DNA from: Actinomadura geliboluensis | Lineage (GTDB): Bacteria; Actinomycetota; Actinomycetes; Streptosporangiales; Streptosporangiaceae | Reading direction: 5' to 3' | NCBI RefSeq assembly: GCF_005889745.1 | Contig: NZ_VCKZ01000040.1 | Coordinates: 1 to 33,545 of the forward strand | Length of the DNA: 33,545 nt | In this document: positions 14,682-23,603 of the stretch, piece by piece | How the letters are laid out: each line of letters starts with the position of its first letter | Numbering within the stretch: position 1 is the stretch's first letter | Program-made: the position numbers and the translations under genes | Notes under the pieces: model-generated | What the model was told of the DNA's origin: nothing | The model's input: only the letters and a program-made list of their open reading frames with translations | Database searches by the model: none

Positions 14682-15734
14682 TCACTCTTCCAGGTCGATG
14701 ACGACCTTCACATCGTCGGGATGGGAGGTGAAGGCCGCCTCGTACTCCTCCAGCGGGACGCGCCGGGAGATCAGCCGGCCCAGCCAGCCGAGGTCGGCCT
14801 CGGCGAGGGCCCGCGCCGCCGCCGCGTAGTGGCGCAGGTTCGCGTTCACCGACCCGAAGATCGCGTCGTTCTCCAGCACGATCTCGCGGTTGAGCGCGCC
14901 CGCGTCGACCTCCAGCGCCCGCCCGGACGGCGACACCCCGGTCAGGCACACGATCCCGTACGCGGCGTTGTTCGCCATCGCGCCGAGCACCAGCTGGGAC
15001 ACCCCGGTCGCCTCGATCACCACGTCCGGCGGGCCGCCGCGCACCGCCTCCGCCAGGCCCTCGTGGTGGTAGGTAGCGCCGAGGTCGGCGACGAGCCGCG
15101 GCTTCGGGCCGTCCGCCACCCGGTCCAGGACGTGCACGTCCAGCCCGCGCTGCACGCCCAGCAGCGCGGCGAGCAGCCCGATCGGCCCGGCGCCCGTCAC
15201 CAGCACCCGGCGCGGCTCGAACCAGGCCCGCCCGCCGACCTTCTCGATCTGGTCCCACGCCTTCGCGACGATCGTGGTCGGCTCCATCAGCACGCCGACC
15301 TCGGCGAGCCGCGGGTCCAGCCGGACGGCGTAGTCGGCTTCGATCCGCCACGCGCGGCTCGCGAACCCGTCGAGCTCCTTGATGCCGCGCTCGGTGTACC
15401 GGCCGTTGCGGCACATGTCGAACTCGCCGTGCGCGCACGCCCCGCACGGTTCCGGGTCGGGGCGCCGGACCACGCCGACGACCAGGTCGCCGGGGGAGAA
15501 GCCGCCGCCGGACGGGGCCTCCCGCACCCGGCCGAGCGACTCGTGCCCGAGCACCAGCCGCTCGCGGCCGGGCGGCGCCGCGCCGTAGTCCCCGGCGGCG
15601 ATCTCCCGGTCGGTGCCGCACACCCCCACCGCGAGCCCGTCGACCAGCAGGTCGCCCTCCCCGGGCTCGGGGTCGGGGACGTCGGTGACGGCCAGCGAGC
15701 CGGACTTCTCCGGCACGACGGTCAAGGCGCGCAT
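14682..15734 (-). CDS. Glucose 1-dehydrogenase, zinc-dependent MDR family
   Basis: A 350-residue medium-chain dehydrogenase that oxidises D-glucose to gluconolactone with NAD(P)+. Catalytic zinc ligands appear as Cys39 (VCGTD) and His64-Glu65 (GHES). The structural-zinc lobe has Cys97, Cys100 and Cys108, but Gly where a fourth cysteine often sits. The Rossmann motif is GAGPIG (181-186). The signature RNGRYTERGIKELDGFA matches actinobacterial and archaeal-type glucose dehydrogenases rather than alcohol dehydrogenases. It lies 28 bases after a GH15 glucosidase on the same strand, so released glucose could be oxidised directly. Another aldose as substrate is possible. Confidence 0.88.
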   Translation of the reverse strand: MRALTVVPEKSGSLAVTDVPDPEPGEGDLLVDGLAVGVCGTDREIAAGDYGAAPPGRERLVLGHESLGRVREAPSGGGFSPGDLVVGVVRRPDPEPCGACAHGEFDMCRNGRYTERGIKELDGFASRAWRIEADYAVRLDPRLAEVGVLMEPTTIVAKAWDQIEKVGGRAWFEPRRVLVTGAGPIGLLAALLGVQRGLDVHVLDRVADGPKPRLVADLGATYHHEGLAEAVRGGPPDVVIEATGVSQLVLGAMANNAAYGIVCLTGVSPSGRALEVDAGALNREIVLENDAIFGSVNANLRHYAAAARALAEADLGWLGRLISRRVPLEEYEAAFTSHPDDVKVVIDLEE

Positions 15735-15762
15735 GGCGCTTCTCCTTCCGCGAGTTCCAGGG

Positions 15763-17556
15763 TCACGACGGGCGCCTTTCGGTGCCGCTCAGCCGCCGCG
15801 CCGTGTTGACGAGCCCGACGTGCGAGTACGCCTGCGGGGTGTTGCCGACCTGCCGCCCGGCGCGGGTGTCGTACTCCTCGCTCAGCAGCCCGAGGTCGTT
15901 GCGCAGGCCGAGCAGCCGCTCGAACAGCTCCGTCGCCTGCTCGGTGCGGCCGATGCCGTGCAGCGTGTCCGCCAGCCAGAACGTGCACGCCAGGAACGCG
16001 CCCTCGTCGCCGGGCAGCCCGTCCACGCCGCCGCCGTCGGCGGCCGTGTCGTAGCGGAGGACGAACCCGTCCCGGTACAGCTCGCGCATCACCTCGTCGA
16101 CCGTGCCGATCACCCGCGGGTCGTCCCACGGCAGGAAACCGACCTGCGGGATCAGCAGCAGCGCCGCGTCCAGCCCGCGCGACCCGTAGAACTGGGTGAA
16201 CGTGCCCCGGTCGGCGTCGAAGCCCTTGGCGCACACGTCGGCGTGGATCTCCTCGCGCAGCGCCCGCCACCTGTCGACCGGCCCTTCCATGCCGTACCGC
16301 TCGACGCCCTGCACCATGCGGTCGACGCCGGCCCACGCGAGCACCTTGGAGTGGACGAAGTGGCGCCGCTCGCCGCGCACCTCCCACAGGCTGTTGTCGG
16401 GGTCGCTCCAGTGCCCTTCGAGGAAGTCCATCAGGGCGAGCTGCATGTCCCAGGCGTTGTGGTCCGTCTCGATGCGCGTGGTCCGGGCGAGGTGCAGGCC
16501 CTCCAGCACCTCGCCCCAGGTGTCGAGCTGGAACTGGTCGGACGCGGCGTTGCCGACCCGGACCGGCGACGACCCCTCGTAGCCCGCCAGCCAGTCCAGC
16601 TCGAACTCGGGGAGCCGCCGCGTCCCGTCGATGCCGTACATGATCTGCAGGTCGGCGGGGTCGCCGGCGACCGCGCGCAGCAGCCACTCCCGCCACGCCT
16701 TGGCCTCCGCGACGAACCCGGTGCCGAGCAGCGCCTGCAGCGTGAACGTCGCGTCCCGCAGCCAGCAGAACCGGTAGTCCCAGTTGCGCGGCCCGCCGAG
16801 CTGCTCCGGCAGGGACGTGGTCGCGGCGGCGACGATGCCGCCGGTCGGCGCGTAGGTGAGCGCCTTCAGCGTGATCAGCGACCGGCGGACCGCCGCGTCC
16901 CAGCGGCCCTCGTAGGAGTACTCGCCCATCCAGTCCGACCAGAACAGCTCCGTGTCGGTGAGCGCCCGCTCGGCTTCGACGGCCTTCGGGCGCGGCAGGT
17001 GCGACGGCTTGTACGTCAGGACGAACGGCACCCGCTCGCCCGCCGGCACGGCGAAGTCGGCGTAGGTCGCGAGGTTGCGCCCCTCCATCCGGACGGGCGT
17101 GTTCAGCCAGGCCGCGTCCGGGCCCGCGATCGCGTTGCGCTCGCCCTCGCGGTGCCGCACCCACGGGACGATCCGCCCGTAGTCGAAGCGCAGCCGCAGT
17201 TCGGTGCGCATCGGGACCCGCCCGCTCACGCCCTCCACGATCCGGACGATGTCGGCGGCCTCGCCGCGCGGCGGCATGAAGTCGATGACCCGGACGGTGC
17301 CGTCCGGGGTGTCCCACTCGCTCTCCAGGATCAGCGTGTCGCCCCGGTAGCGGCGCCGCGTGCACAGGCCGCCGGACGCGGGCGCGAGCCGCCAGAACCC
17401 GGCCCGCTCGTCGCCCAGCAGGGCGGCGAAGCAGGCCGGGGAGTCGAACCGGGGCAGGCACAGCCAGTCGATCGAGCCGTCCTTGCCGACGAGAGCCGCC
17501 GTCTGGGTGTCGCCCAGCAGTCCGTAGTCCTCGATTCTCAGTGCCAAAACGCGCAC
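15763..17556 (-). CDS. GH15 glycoside hydrolase (trehalase/glucoamylase type)
   Basis: A 597-residue intracellular enzyme without signal peptide. The N-terminal beta-sandwich (LRIEDYGLLGDTQTAALV, then DGSIDWLCLPRFDSPACFA) is typical of actinobacterial trehalase-like GH15. The (alpha/alpha)6 barrel follows, with GGPRNWDYRFCWLRDATF and QFQLDTWGEVLEGL as catalytic-region landmarks. Actinobacterial members include the mycobacterial trehalase, and others act as glucoamylases; I cannot separate these. Both release glucose, which fits the glucose dehydrogenase 28 bases downstream. The start is debatable: GTG at 17556, or a TTG nine bases further in, which gives the usual family start and has AGGGGTG six bases before it. 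Confidence 0.9.
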   Translation of the reverse strand: MRVLALRIEDYGLLGDTQTAALVGKDGSIDWLCLPRFDSPACFAALLGDERAGFWRLAPASGGLCTRRRYRGDTLILESEWDTPDGTVRVIDFMPPRGEAADIVRIVEGVSGRVPMRTELRLRFDYGRIVPWVRHREGERNAIAGPDAAWLNTPVRMEGRNLATYADFAVPAGERVPFVLTYKPSHLPRPKAVEAERALTDTELFWSDWMGEYSYEGRWDAAVRRSLITLKALTYAPTGGIVAAATTSLPEQLGGPRNWDYRFCWLRDATFTLQALLGTGFVAEAKAWREWLLRAVAGDPADLQIMYGIDGTRRLPEFELDWLAGYEGSSPVRVGNAASDQFQLDTWGEVLEGLHLARTTRIETDHNAWDMQLALMDFLEGHWSDPDNSLWEVRGERRHFVHSKVLAWAGVDRMVQGVERYGMEGPVDRWRALREEIHADVCAKGFDADRGTFTQFYGSRGLDAALLLIPQVGFLPWDDPRVIGTVDEVMRELYRDGFVLRYDTAADGGGVDGLPGDEGAFLACTFWLADTLHGIGRTEQATELFERLLGLRNDLGLLSEEYDTRAGRQVGNTPQAYSHVGLVNTARRLSGTERRPS

Positions 17557-17656
17557 CCCTGCCTTCGCCTCACCGCCTACTCGGACCTACCCGTGATAGT
17601 GGATGTATGTCCGGAGCGGCAGAGGTTCCCAGGTAAGACCCTTGTCCGGAAACGGG

Positions 17657-17691
17657 CCGGCACGGCGGCATGGGAGCGGCCGCCGTGCCGG
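17657..17691 (-). terminator. Terminator-like hairpin after the xylanase gene
   Basis: A perfect 12-bp stem, CCGGCACGGCGG (17657-17668) with CCGCCGTGCCGG (17680-17691), and an 11-base loop. It begins 16 bases after the GH10 stop and separates the xylan operon from the GH15 gene. There is no T run. Confidence 0.65.
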
Positions 17692-17706
17692 GAGTTGCGG
17701 GGGATA

Positions 17707-19077
17707 TCAGGGAGCGCTGCAGGTGATGGACGGGTTCGCGACGTTCCCGCTCGGCGCGCTGGCGGTGAAGCCGAACGACGCGGACGTGCCCGCCGCCAGA
17801 GTGGAGTTCCAGGCCACCGGCTTGACGGTCACGACGTTGCCGCTCGTCGTCGGCGTGCCGTTCCACAGGGCCGAGATGGTCTGGCCGGAGTTCATCGTCA
17901 TGACGACCGTCCAGGAGCTGACGGAGCTGCTGCCGGCGGTGATGGTGACCTGGCCATTGAAGCCGTTGTTCCACTGCGCGGTGCGGGTGTAGGCGCACGT
18001 GACGGTGCCGTCGCCTCCGTCATCGCCGCCTCCGTCGTCCCCGCTGCCGCCGAGGGCTTCGAGGGCTGCGGTGTAGGCGGGCTTCTTGTTGTAGTTGTCG
18101 TCGAAGAGCAGGGCCGCGCCCTCACCGGGGAACGTGTCGGGCACCCACGAGTACTTGTCGGTGATGCCCCACACGGTGATGACGTTGCACCGCGACACGG
18201 CGAGGCAGGCCGAGACGACCTTCTTGTAGTCGTTCGCCTGGGTGGCGAGCTTGGAGCTGTCCGCCGGGGTGTTCATGCGGATGTCCAGCTCGGTGATGTG
18301 GACGTCCACGCCCAGGGCGGCGAACCGCTGCATGTTGGCCTGCATGTCGGACGGGACGTTGCCCAGCGTCAGGTGCGCCTGGAGCCCGACGCAGTCGATC
18401 GGAACGCCACGCGCCTTGAAGTCCTGCACCATGTTGTAGACGGCATTGCTCTTCGCGTTCTGGCCGTCGATGTTGTAGTCGTTGTAGCAGAGCTTGGCGT
18501 TGGGGTCGGCCTGCCGTGCGGCCCGGAACGCCTCCTCGATGTAGCCGTCGCCGATGACCCGCTGGAAGACCGAGTCGCGGCGCGCGCCGGAACCGTCCTG
18601 GAACGCTTCGTTCACGACGTCCCAGTAGTCGACCTTCCCGGCGAAGTGGCCGGCCTCCTTCGCGATGTGGTTCCGCATGACGCTCAGCAGGTCGTCGCGG
18701 CTGGAGATGTTGCTGACCCAGCCCGGCAGCTGGCTGTGCCACACGAGCGTGTGCCCGCGGATCGCCATGCCCTGCGCCTGCGCGTGGCTGACGAGCTGGT
18801 CGGCCGCGCTGAAGTTGAACGAGTCGCGGGACGGCTCAGTCGTCTCCCACTTCATCTCGTTCTCGGGCGTGAGCTGGTTGAACTCACGGTCGAGCGTGGT
18901 GACGTAGGCGGACTCGCCCATGTGGCCTTGGGCGGCGGCGGTGCCGAAGACGCGGCCCTTCGCCGCGGCCGCCTCCCCGAGCGTGCCGGGGGCCGCCGAC
19001 GCGGGGAGCGCGACGGCCACCAGCATCGCGAGGAGCAGCGGCACTGCTCCCAGCACCGCGCTGAGTGCTCTTCTCAT
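17707..19077 (-). CDS. Secreted endo-1,4-beta-xylanase, GH10 with C-terminal CBM2
   Basis: A 456-residue enzyme cleaving internal beta-1,4 bonds of xylan outside the cell. A Sec signal peptide (about 1-29: MRRALSA, hydrophobic core, cut near ASAAP) precedes a complete GH10 barrel (about 32-343). The acid/base is Glu157 (YWDVVNEAF) and the nucleophile Glu263 (ITELDIRM); NQLTPENEMKWE and RGHTLVWHSQLPGW are family landmarks. A Gly/Asp linker (344-357) leads to a family 2 cellulose-binding module (358-456) with the flanking cysteines 361 and 453. AAGGAGGAACG precedes the ATG, which overlaps the stop of the GH115 gene, so the two are coupled. Confidence 0.97.
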   Translation of the reverse strand: MRRALSAVLGAVPLLLAMLVAVALPASAAPGTLGEAAAAKGRVFGTAAAQGHMGESAYVTTLDREFNQLTPENEMKWETTEPSRDSFNFSAADQLVSHAQAQGMAIRGHTLVWHSQLPGWVSNISSRDDLLSVMRNHIAKEAGHFAGKVDYWDVVNEAFQDGSGARRDSVFQRVIGDGYIEEAFRAARQADPNAKLCYNDYNIDGQNAKSNAVYNMVQDFKARGVPIDCVGLQAHLTLGNVPSDMQANMQRFAALGVDVHITELDIRMNTPADSSKLATQANDYKKVVSACLAVSRCNVITVWGITDKYSWVPDTFPGEGAALLFDDNYNKKPAYTAALEALGGSGDDGGGDDGGDGTVTCAYTRTAQWNNGFNGQVTITAGSSSVSSWTVVMTMNSGQTISALWNGTPTTSGNVVTVKPVAWNSTLAAGTSASFGFTASAPSGNVANPSITCSAP

Positions 19078-22000
19078 GGTTTCGTTCCTCCTTGAAGGAC
19101 GGGGGTTGAGCGAAACCCGGCCCGACGGCTTTCCGGGGGCCCGAGATAAGAGGTCCTGAGTCCTCCGGTGTCGACCACGACCTTCTGCAGGACGACGGTC
19201 GGGTCGACCATCCAGAACTTCAGGGTGTGCGTCCCCGATTCGGTGATGGTGTGGGTGGTGACCGTGCGGTTCACGTTGTCGGAGGTGTTCCGCTCCCACT
19301 GCTTGTTCATGGTGGTGTCGTCGGCGCCGGTCTGCGTCGTGACGTTCACGATCTGCGGTTGCTCGTCGTCGATCGAGACGGCGTATTTCAGGCCCTCGGT
19401 GGAAAGGACGCTGTTGCGCGGCGACAGGTAGGCCCAGACCTTCACCGGGCCGGTCGTCGTCAGCGTCATGTCGTATTCGAGGCGCGGGCCCTTGCCGGGC
19501 TCCTGGCTGGGCGCGGTGACGGGGAACGGTTCCATTCCGGCGTCCGTACGGCCGATTCCGGGGACGCGCTTCCACTGCGCCGCCGCCGTGTCGGTCGCGC
19601 GGGTGTAATGGCCCGCGTTCATCGAGACGTAGCCGCCGGCCTCGACGAACCCGTGCGCGCGGTACGACGACGGCTTCTTGACCACGGCCTGGACGGTCAC
19701 CTTCCGCCCGTCCGGCCCGGAGACCTCGATGGGCACGCGGCTGGTCCCCTTCGGTGCGCGCGACCAGTCGATCCACACGGTGGCGCGGACCTGCTTGTCG
19801 ACCCGCCCCCGGTCGTGGGTGACCCGCACCCAGGGCTCAGCGGGTGTGATCTTGTACGGGAAGGGGGCGGACCCGCGGTTGAACACCTCGATGTACTGCG
19901 CGGGGCCGCTCTGGTAGGGGCTGAACTCCGGCAGGACGGCCGCGGACTTCGCCGCCGGCCACCAGTCGTCGGAGCCGTCGACGGCCACGCCCATGTCGGC
20001 GCCGTCCGGGACCTCGATGCGCTTCAGCTTCGGGAAGATCTCGTCCGGCAGTGCCACGTTGTCGCGCTCGGGCTGCTGCCAGGGCGCGTTCGGGCCGTAC
20101 CGCTCGACGTCGCCGTAGCCGATGTGCGGCTGGCTCTGGAAGCCGTCCCATTTCCCGTCGGCGATCCCGGTGTTGTAGTGGTTCGCCATCGCCTGGTCGT
20201 CGGCGAAGCGGGCCTCGGCGAGGTCGGCGTAGTCGTTGGTGGCCGCCCGCCCCTGCTTCGCGTACAGGATGTTGGTGAACTCCGCCTCGCGCAGCTCGTA
20301 CAGGTTCGCGGTGGCCTTCACCTGGTAGTGGACGAGCTGGTAGTAGGCGTCCTGGTATTCCTTCGGCAGCCATTCGCGTATCCGTTCCGCCTGCGCCGCC
20401 AGCCGCTTCCAGCGTGCGGTGAGCGTCGCCATCTCCCGGTACTGGTTCAGGTAGAAGGGCGTCTGCTGGTCGTCGTAGACGACCGCGCTGGAATCGGTGG
20501 GCAGGTCTTTGTCCGGGTCGAGGGTGATGCGGCGGTTGAGCAGTTCCGGCTTCCGCAGTGCTTGCAGGTTTCCGTACGTGTCGAGGACCTCGGCGATCTC
20601 GCCGGCGTGCTCGGGGCCGAAGTTCTGCGCGGCGTACTGCCGCTCCCATTCCTTGAGGTTCTCCATCGGCCACTTGTCGGGGTTCCAGGCGTAGTCGAGG
20701 AAGAACTGGAGCGGCAGCTCGTTGCCCTTCATGTCGCCGACGTTCGCCACCCACAGATTGCGGATGCCGTACTGGTACGACTGGTGGAGCTGCTCCCACG
20801 TGTTCCCGAGCTGCGCGGTGTCGACCCACTTGTAGTTGCGGCCGCCGCCGACGTAGTCGAAGTGGTAGTAGAGCCCGTATCCGCCCGCGCGGTCCGGCAG
20901 GCTCCGGTCGGGCATCTTGCGCATGTTGCCCCAGTTGTCGTCGGTGAAGACCACCGTGACGTCGTCGGGCACGCGCAGGCCCCGGTCCCAGTAGCGCTGG
21001 ACCTCCTTGTAAAGCGTCCACACCTGCGGGGTGGCTGTCGGGTCCTTCCCGGTGACGTCACCGAGGATCTCGCGCTCCTTGGCGATGATGCCGCGCATCA
21101 GCTCGATGCCGTCCCCGTCGGGCAGGCTGACGTCGCCGTTCCCGCGCATGCCGAGGGTGACGACGCCCTCGAAGTCCTCGTCGACCATCCGCTGGACGCC
21201 GTCTTTCCAGTACTTCTCGATGGCGGCGGCGTTGCGGCGGTAGCTCCACTCGCCGGTGCCCCCGTACGGGTCGTGGCCCGGCTTGACGATGGTGCCGTCA
21301 GGGTCGCGCTGCGCCGGGACGGCGTGCCGGTTCCACTCCTCGATGCCGCGCATCATCGGCGCCTCGTGGGAGGTGCCCATCACCACGCCGTACTGCTTCG
21401 CGGTCGCGTGGTTCAGCGGGTCGTCCTCGGCGAACGCCCGCCCCCACACCGCCGGCCACAGGTAGTTGGCCTTCAGCCGCAGCATGGTCTCGAAGATCTT
21501 GGCGTAGAACGCGTGGTTGAAGCCGTTGGGGAAGCCGGGCGCCTTGCCCGGCCCGAAGAACTTCGGCGCCCACCGGTTCAGCGCCGGGTTCTCGTCGTTG
21601 ATGAAGAAGCCCCGGTACTTCACCGCGGGCGTGCCCTGCGAGTGCCGGCCCGGCTTCACGTACAGCGCGCGGCGGTGCTCGGACGGGACGTCGTTCCAGA
21701 AGTACCAGGGCGAGACGCCGATGCTCCGCGACACGTCGTAGGCGCCGTAGATCGTCCCGCGCTGGTCGCTGCCGGCGATCACGAAGGCGCGGCGGACGCC
21801 CGGCAGCGGGTTCTCCACCACCTGTTCGAGCGAGGTCTCCCACTTGCCCGCGATGCCCCGCACGTCGAGCTTGCCGGACGAGACGAGGCCGTCGATGAGC
21901 GGGCTCCTGCCGATCGTGCCGACGATGACGACGTCCCGGCCGGACGGCGCCCCGCCGGTGACCGTCGTGACCTCCGGCTTCACGCCGGTCACCCGCTCGA

Positions 22001-22271
22001 CGTCGGACTGCAGGTCGCCGACGACCCGCACCACGCCGGGGAAGTCGGCGCCGCTGACCAGCAGCGGGGCGGCCCTGCCGCGCTCGACGAGCGGGAAGTG
22101 CCCGCGCCCGTCGCGGAAGGAGATGTAGGACGCCGGATCGGCCGGGCCGGTCCGGCCGTGGCCCGCCGGGGCGGCACCGGCGGGCCGCCCCGCCGCGGAC
22201 ACGGCGGTGAAGGCGACGACGGTGGGGAGCAGGGTCAGGAGGACTTTCCACGTCCGCGGGGATCTGCCCAT
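19074..22271 (-). CDS. Secreted GH115 xylan alpha-1,2-glucuronidase
   Basis: A 1065-residue exported enzyme of the family that removes (4-O-methyl)glucuronic acid side chains from glucuronoxylan. A signal peptide (about 1-34; TWKVLLTLLPTVVAFTAVSA core) is followed by the N-terminal alpha/beta domain (GRDVVIVGTIG) and the catalytic barrel (KYRGFFINDENPALNRW, LKANYLWPAVWG, VVTLGMRGNGD, VFTDDNWGNMRK). A helical domain and C-terminal beta domains complete the usual GH115 length. GAGGAG seven bases before ATG 22271 supports the start. It is the first gene of a two-gene operon with the GH10 xylanase, whose ATG overlaps its stop. Debranching plus backbone cleavage make a complementary pair. Control sites lie in 22289-22441. 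Confidence 0.95.
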   Translation of the reverse strand: MGRSPRTWKVLLTLLPTVVAFTAVSAAGRPAGAAPAGHGRTGPADPASYISFRDGRGHFPLVERGRAAPLLVSGADFPGVVRVVGDLQSDVERVTGVKPEVTTVTGGAPSGRDVVIVGTIGRSPLIDGLVSSGKLDVRGIAGKWETSLEQVVENPLPGVRRAFVIAGSDQRGTIYGAYDVSRSIGVSPWYFWNDVPSEHRRALYVKPGRHSQGTPAVKYRGFFINDENPALNRWAPKFFGPGKAPGFPNGFNHAFYAKIFETMLRLKANYLWPAVWGRAFAEDDPLNHATAKQYGVVMGTSHEAPMMRGIEEWNRHAVPAQRDPDGTIVKPGHDPYGGTGEWSYRRNAAAIEKYWKDGVQRMVDEDFEGVVTLGMRGNGDVSLPDGDGIELMRGIIAKEREILGDVTGKDPTATPQVWTLYKEVQRYWDRGLRVPDDVTVVFTDDNWGNMRKMPDRSLPDRAGGYGLYYHFDYVGGGRNYKWVDTAQLGNTWEQLHQSYQYGIRNLWVANVGDMKGNELPLQFFLDYAWNPDKWPMENLKEWERQYAAQNFGPEHAGEIAEVLDTYGNLQALRKPELLNRRITLDPDKDLPTDSSAVVYDDQQTPFYLNQYREMATLTARWKRLAAQAERIREWLPKEYQDAYYQLVHYQVKATANLYELREAEFTNILYAKQGRAATNDYADLAEARFADDQAMANHYNTGIADGKWDGFQSQPHIGYGDVERYGPNAPWQQPERDNVALPDEIFPKLKRIEVPDGADMGVAVDGSDDWWPAAKSAAVLPEFSPYQSGPAQYIEVFNRGSAPFPYKITPAEPWVRVTHDRGRVDKQVRATVWIDWSRAPKGTSRVPIEVSGPDGRKVTVQAVVKKPSSYRAHGFVEAGGYVSMNAGHYTRATDTAAAQWKRVPGIGRTDAGMEPFPVTAPSQEPGKGPRLEYDMTLTTTGPVKVWAYLSPRNSVLSTEGLKYAVSIDDEQPQIVNVTTQTGADDTTMNKQWERNTSDNVNRTVTTHTITESGTHTLKFWMVDPTVVLQKVVVDTGGLRTSYLGPPESRRAGFRSTPVLQGGTKP

Positions 22272-22288
22272 CGGCGGTCTCCTCAGTG

Positions 22289-22302
22289 GGGGAGCGCTCT
22301 CG
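22289..22302. promoter_or_regulatory. CebR/CelR-like operator
   Basis: GGGGAGCGCTCTCG agrees at 11 of 14 positions with the TGGGAGCGCTCCCA palindrome bound by CebR/CelR, LacI-family cellulose-utilisation repressors of actinomycetes. It lies between the predicted transcription start and the GH115 start codon, a typical roadblock position. Binding is inferred. Confidence 0.55.
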
Positions 22303-22312
22303 AAACTTTTCG
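22301..22312. promoter_or_regulatory. CGAAA-N2-TTTCG inverted repeat, copy 1
   Basis: CGAAACTTTTCG lies immediately next to the CebR-like site and downstream of the GH115 -10. It resembles the CGAAA/TTTCG boxes described upstream of Streptomyces xylanase genes, though those, as I recall, have a single central base. Confidence 0.5.
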
Positions 22313-22335
22313 CTGGCTTTTCGAGATCAGTCAGG

Positions 22336-22364
22336 AAAATAACCCCAAGCGCACCTAGCGTCAA
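22336..22364 (-). promoter_or_regulatory. Promoter of the GH115-GH10 operon
   Basis: On the minus strand TTGACG (22359-22364) and TATTTT (22336-22341) are separated by 17 bases, a good sigma-70/HrdB-type pair. It lies 65 bp upstream of the start codon, with both palindromic boxes between it and the ribosome-binding site. Confidence 0.7.
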
Positions 22365-22429
22365 CCACTTGCACAGGCTTTCAAAGGTCAGCGGGCCCGC
22401 ACGCCGACGACTTTCCGTGATCGTTCCTT

Positions 22430-22441
22430 CGAAATCTTTCG
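22430..22441. promoter_or_regulatory. CGAAA-N2-TTTCG inverted repeat, copy 2
   Basis: CGAAATCTTTCG, the second copy of the same box, lies about 65 bp upstream of the GH115 -35 element. Two copies around one promoter support a real regulator site, possibly with looping. Confidence 0.45.
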
Positions 22442-22598
22442 GACCGGGCGCCGACCGTCTCGGCGCGTGTCGCGGCGGGCTTGCCGCGCGTCCGCCGCGG
22501 GCATCACTAAGGAGTCGGGCAAGTGGAACCCGGATCGGGGGGTCTTCTCGTTCCCTGCCGCATGTCGCCGCGTTCTTCGCGGCGGAGGGAGAGTCGCC

Positions 22599-23603
22599 AT
22601 GAACGGCTGCGCGGACCTCGTTCTCGAGGGCGGTGGAGTGAAGGGGATCGCGCTGGTCGGCGCGATCGCGGAGATGCAGGACCGGGGCTACCGGTTCGGC
22701 GCGCCCGCCCGCGTCGCCGGGACGTCCGCCGGCGCGATCGTCGGGTCGCTGCTGGCCGCGGGGATGCCCGTCCCGGACATGGTCCGGGTCATGCGCGAGG
22801 TCGACTACCGGTCCTTCCAGGACGGCTCGCGGTTCGCCGTCGTCCGGGGCGTGTCGCTGCTCGCGTCCCTCGGCCTGCACCGGGGCGACGCGCTGCACAG
22901 CTGGATCGCCGCCCGGCTGCGCGAGTGCGGCGTGGAGACGTTCGGGCAGCTCAAGCTGCACGACCCCGGCTCGGCGCTGCCGCCCGAGCGCGCCTACAAG
23001 CTGGTCGTCGTGGTGTCGGACGTCAGCAGCGGCCGGATGGTGCGGCTGCCGTGGGACTACGACCGCTACGGCCTCGACGCCGACGAGCAGCCGGTGGCCG
23101 ACGCCGTGCGCGCCTCGGCGTCCATCCCGGTGTTCTTCCGGCCGTGCCGCGTCCGCCGCGCGGACGGCCGCAGGAGCGTGCAGGTGGACGGCGGCATGCT
23201 TTCCAACTACCCGATCACCATCTTCGACCGGGACGACCGCGAGCCCCGCTGGCCCACGTTCGGCGTGAAGCTGTCGGCGCCGCGCTCGTCCGGCGGCCTG
23301 TACCGGCAGTGGCACCGCGTCCGCGGCCCCGTCGGCTACGGGCGGGCGCTGATCTCGACGATGGCGGAGGCGCACGACCGCGTGCAGATGGACGAGCCGG
23401 CCATCGTCGCGCGCACGATGTTCGCCCGCACCGACGGCGTCCTCGCGACCGACTTCGATCTGGACGCGCGGGCCCGCGAGGAGCTGTACGCCGCCGGCCG
23501 GGACGCCGCCGCCCGCTTCCTCGACCACTGGGACCACGCCGGCTACCTGGCGCGGCACCGCCCCCGCCCGGCGTCGTCCAGCGGATTTGTGGAAGTTACG
23601 TAA
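22599..23603 (+). CDS. Patatin-like phospholipase
   Basis: A 334-residue lipid acyl hydrolase with a Ser-Asp dyad: oxyanion motif EGGGVKG (10-16), nucleophile Ser43 in GTSAG, and catalytic Asp197 in VDGG. No signal peptide is present, so it acts in the cytosol or, as an injected or regulatory lipase, at membranes. Bacterial members cleave phospholipid acyl chains and include both housekeeping and defence or effector proteins; the context does not decide. GGAGGGAGAG lies just before the ATG. The stop codon overlaps a 14-bp palindrome in front of the ArsR-type gene, 18 bases away, so the genes may be partly co-transcribed. Confidence 0.92.
   Translation: MNGCADLVLEGGGVKGIALVGAIAEMQDRGYRFGAPARVAGTSAGAIVGSLLAAGMPVPDMVRVMREVDYRSFQDGSRFAVVRGVSLLASLGLHRGDALHSWIAARLRECGVETFGQLKLHDPGSALPPERAYKLVVVVSDVSSGRMVRLPWDYDRYGLDADEQPVADAVRASASIPVFFRPCRVRRADGRRSVQVDGGMLSNYPITIFDRDDREPRWPTFGVKLSAPRSSGGLYRQWHRVRGPVGYGRALISTMAEAHDRVQMDEPAIVARTMFARTDGVLATDFDLDARAREELYAAGRDAAARFLDHWDHAGYLARHRPRPASSSGFVEVT

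Larger units (their letters stand above)
22272..22598. other. Control region between GH115 gene and patatin gene
   Basis: This 327-bp divergent interval contains the GH115 promoter, one LacI-type palindrome and two CGAAA/TTTCG inverted repeats, each listed separately. A 7-bp inverted repeat CTCGAAA (22299-22305) / TTTCGAG (22319-22325) is nested around the first box. On the patatin side I see only a ribosome-binding site and no clear promoter. Confidence 0.6.

Noticed and set aside
15613-19095. Very long plus-strand open frame opposite GH15, glucose dehydrogenase and GH10
   Set aside because: It is antisense to three clearly homologous genes, and its translation is low-complexity Arg/Val/Gly/Pro with no domain. 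High-GC codon bias creates such open antisense frames.
19227-22358. Plus-strand open frame of about 1,040 codons opposite GH115
   Set aside because: The GH115 reading on the minus strand is complete with signal peptide and family motifs. The antisense translation has no recognisable motif.
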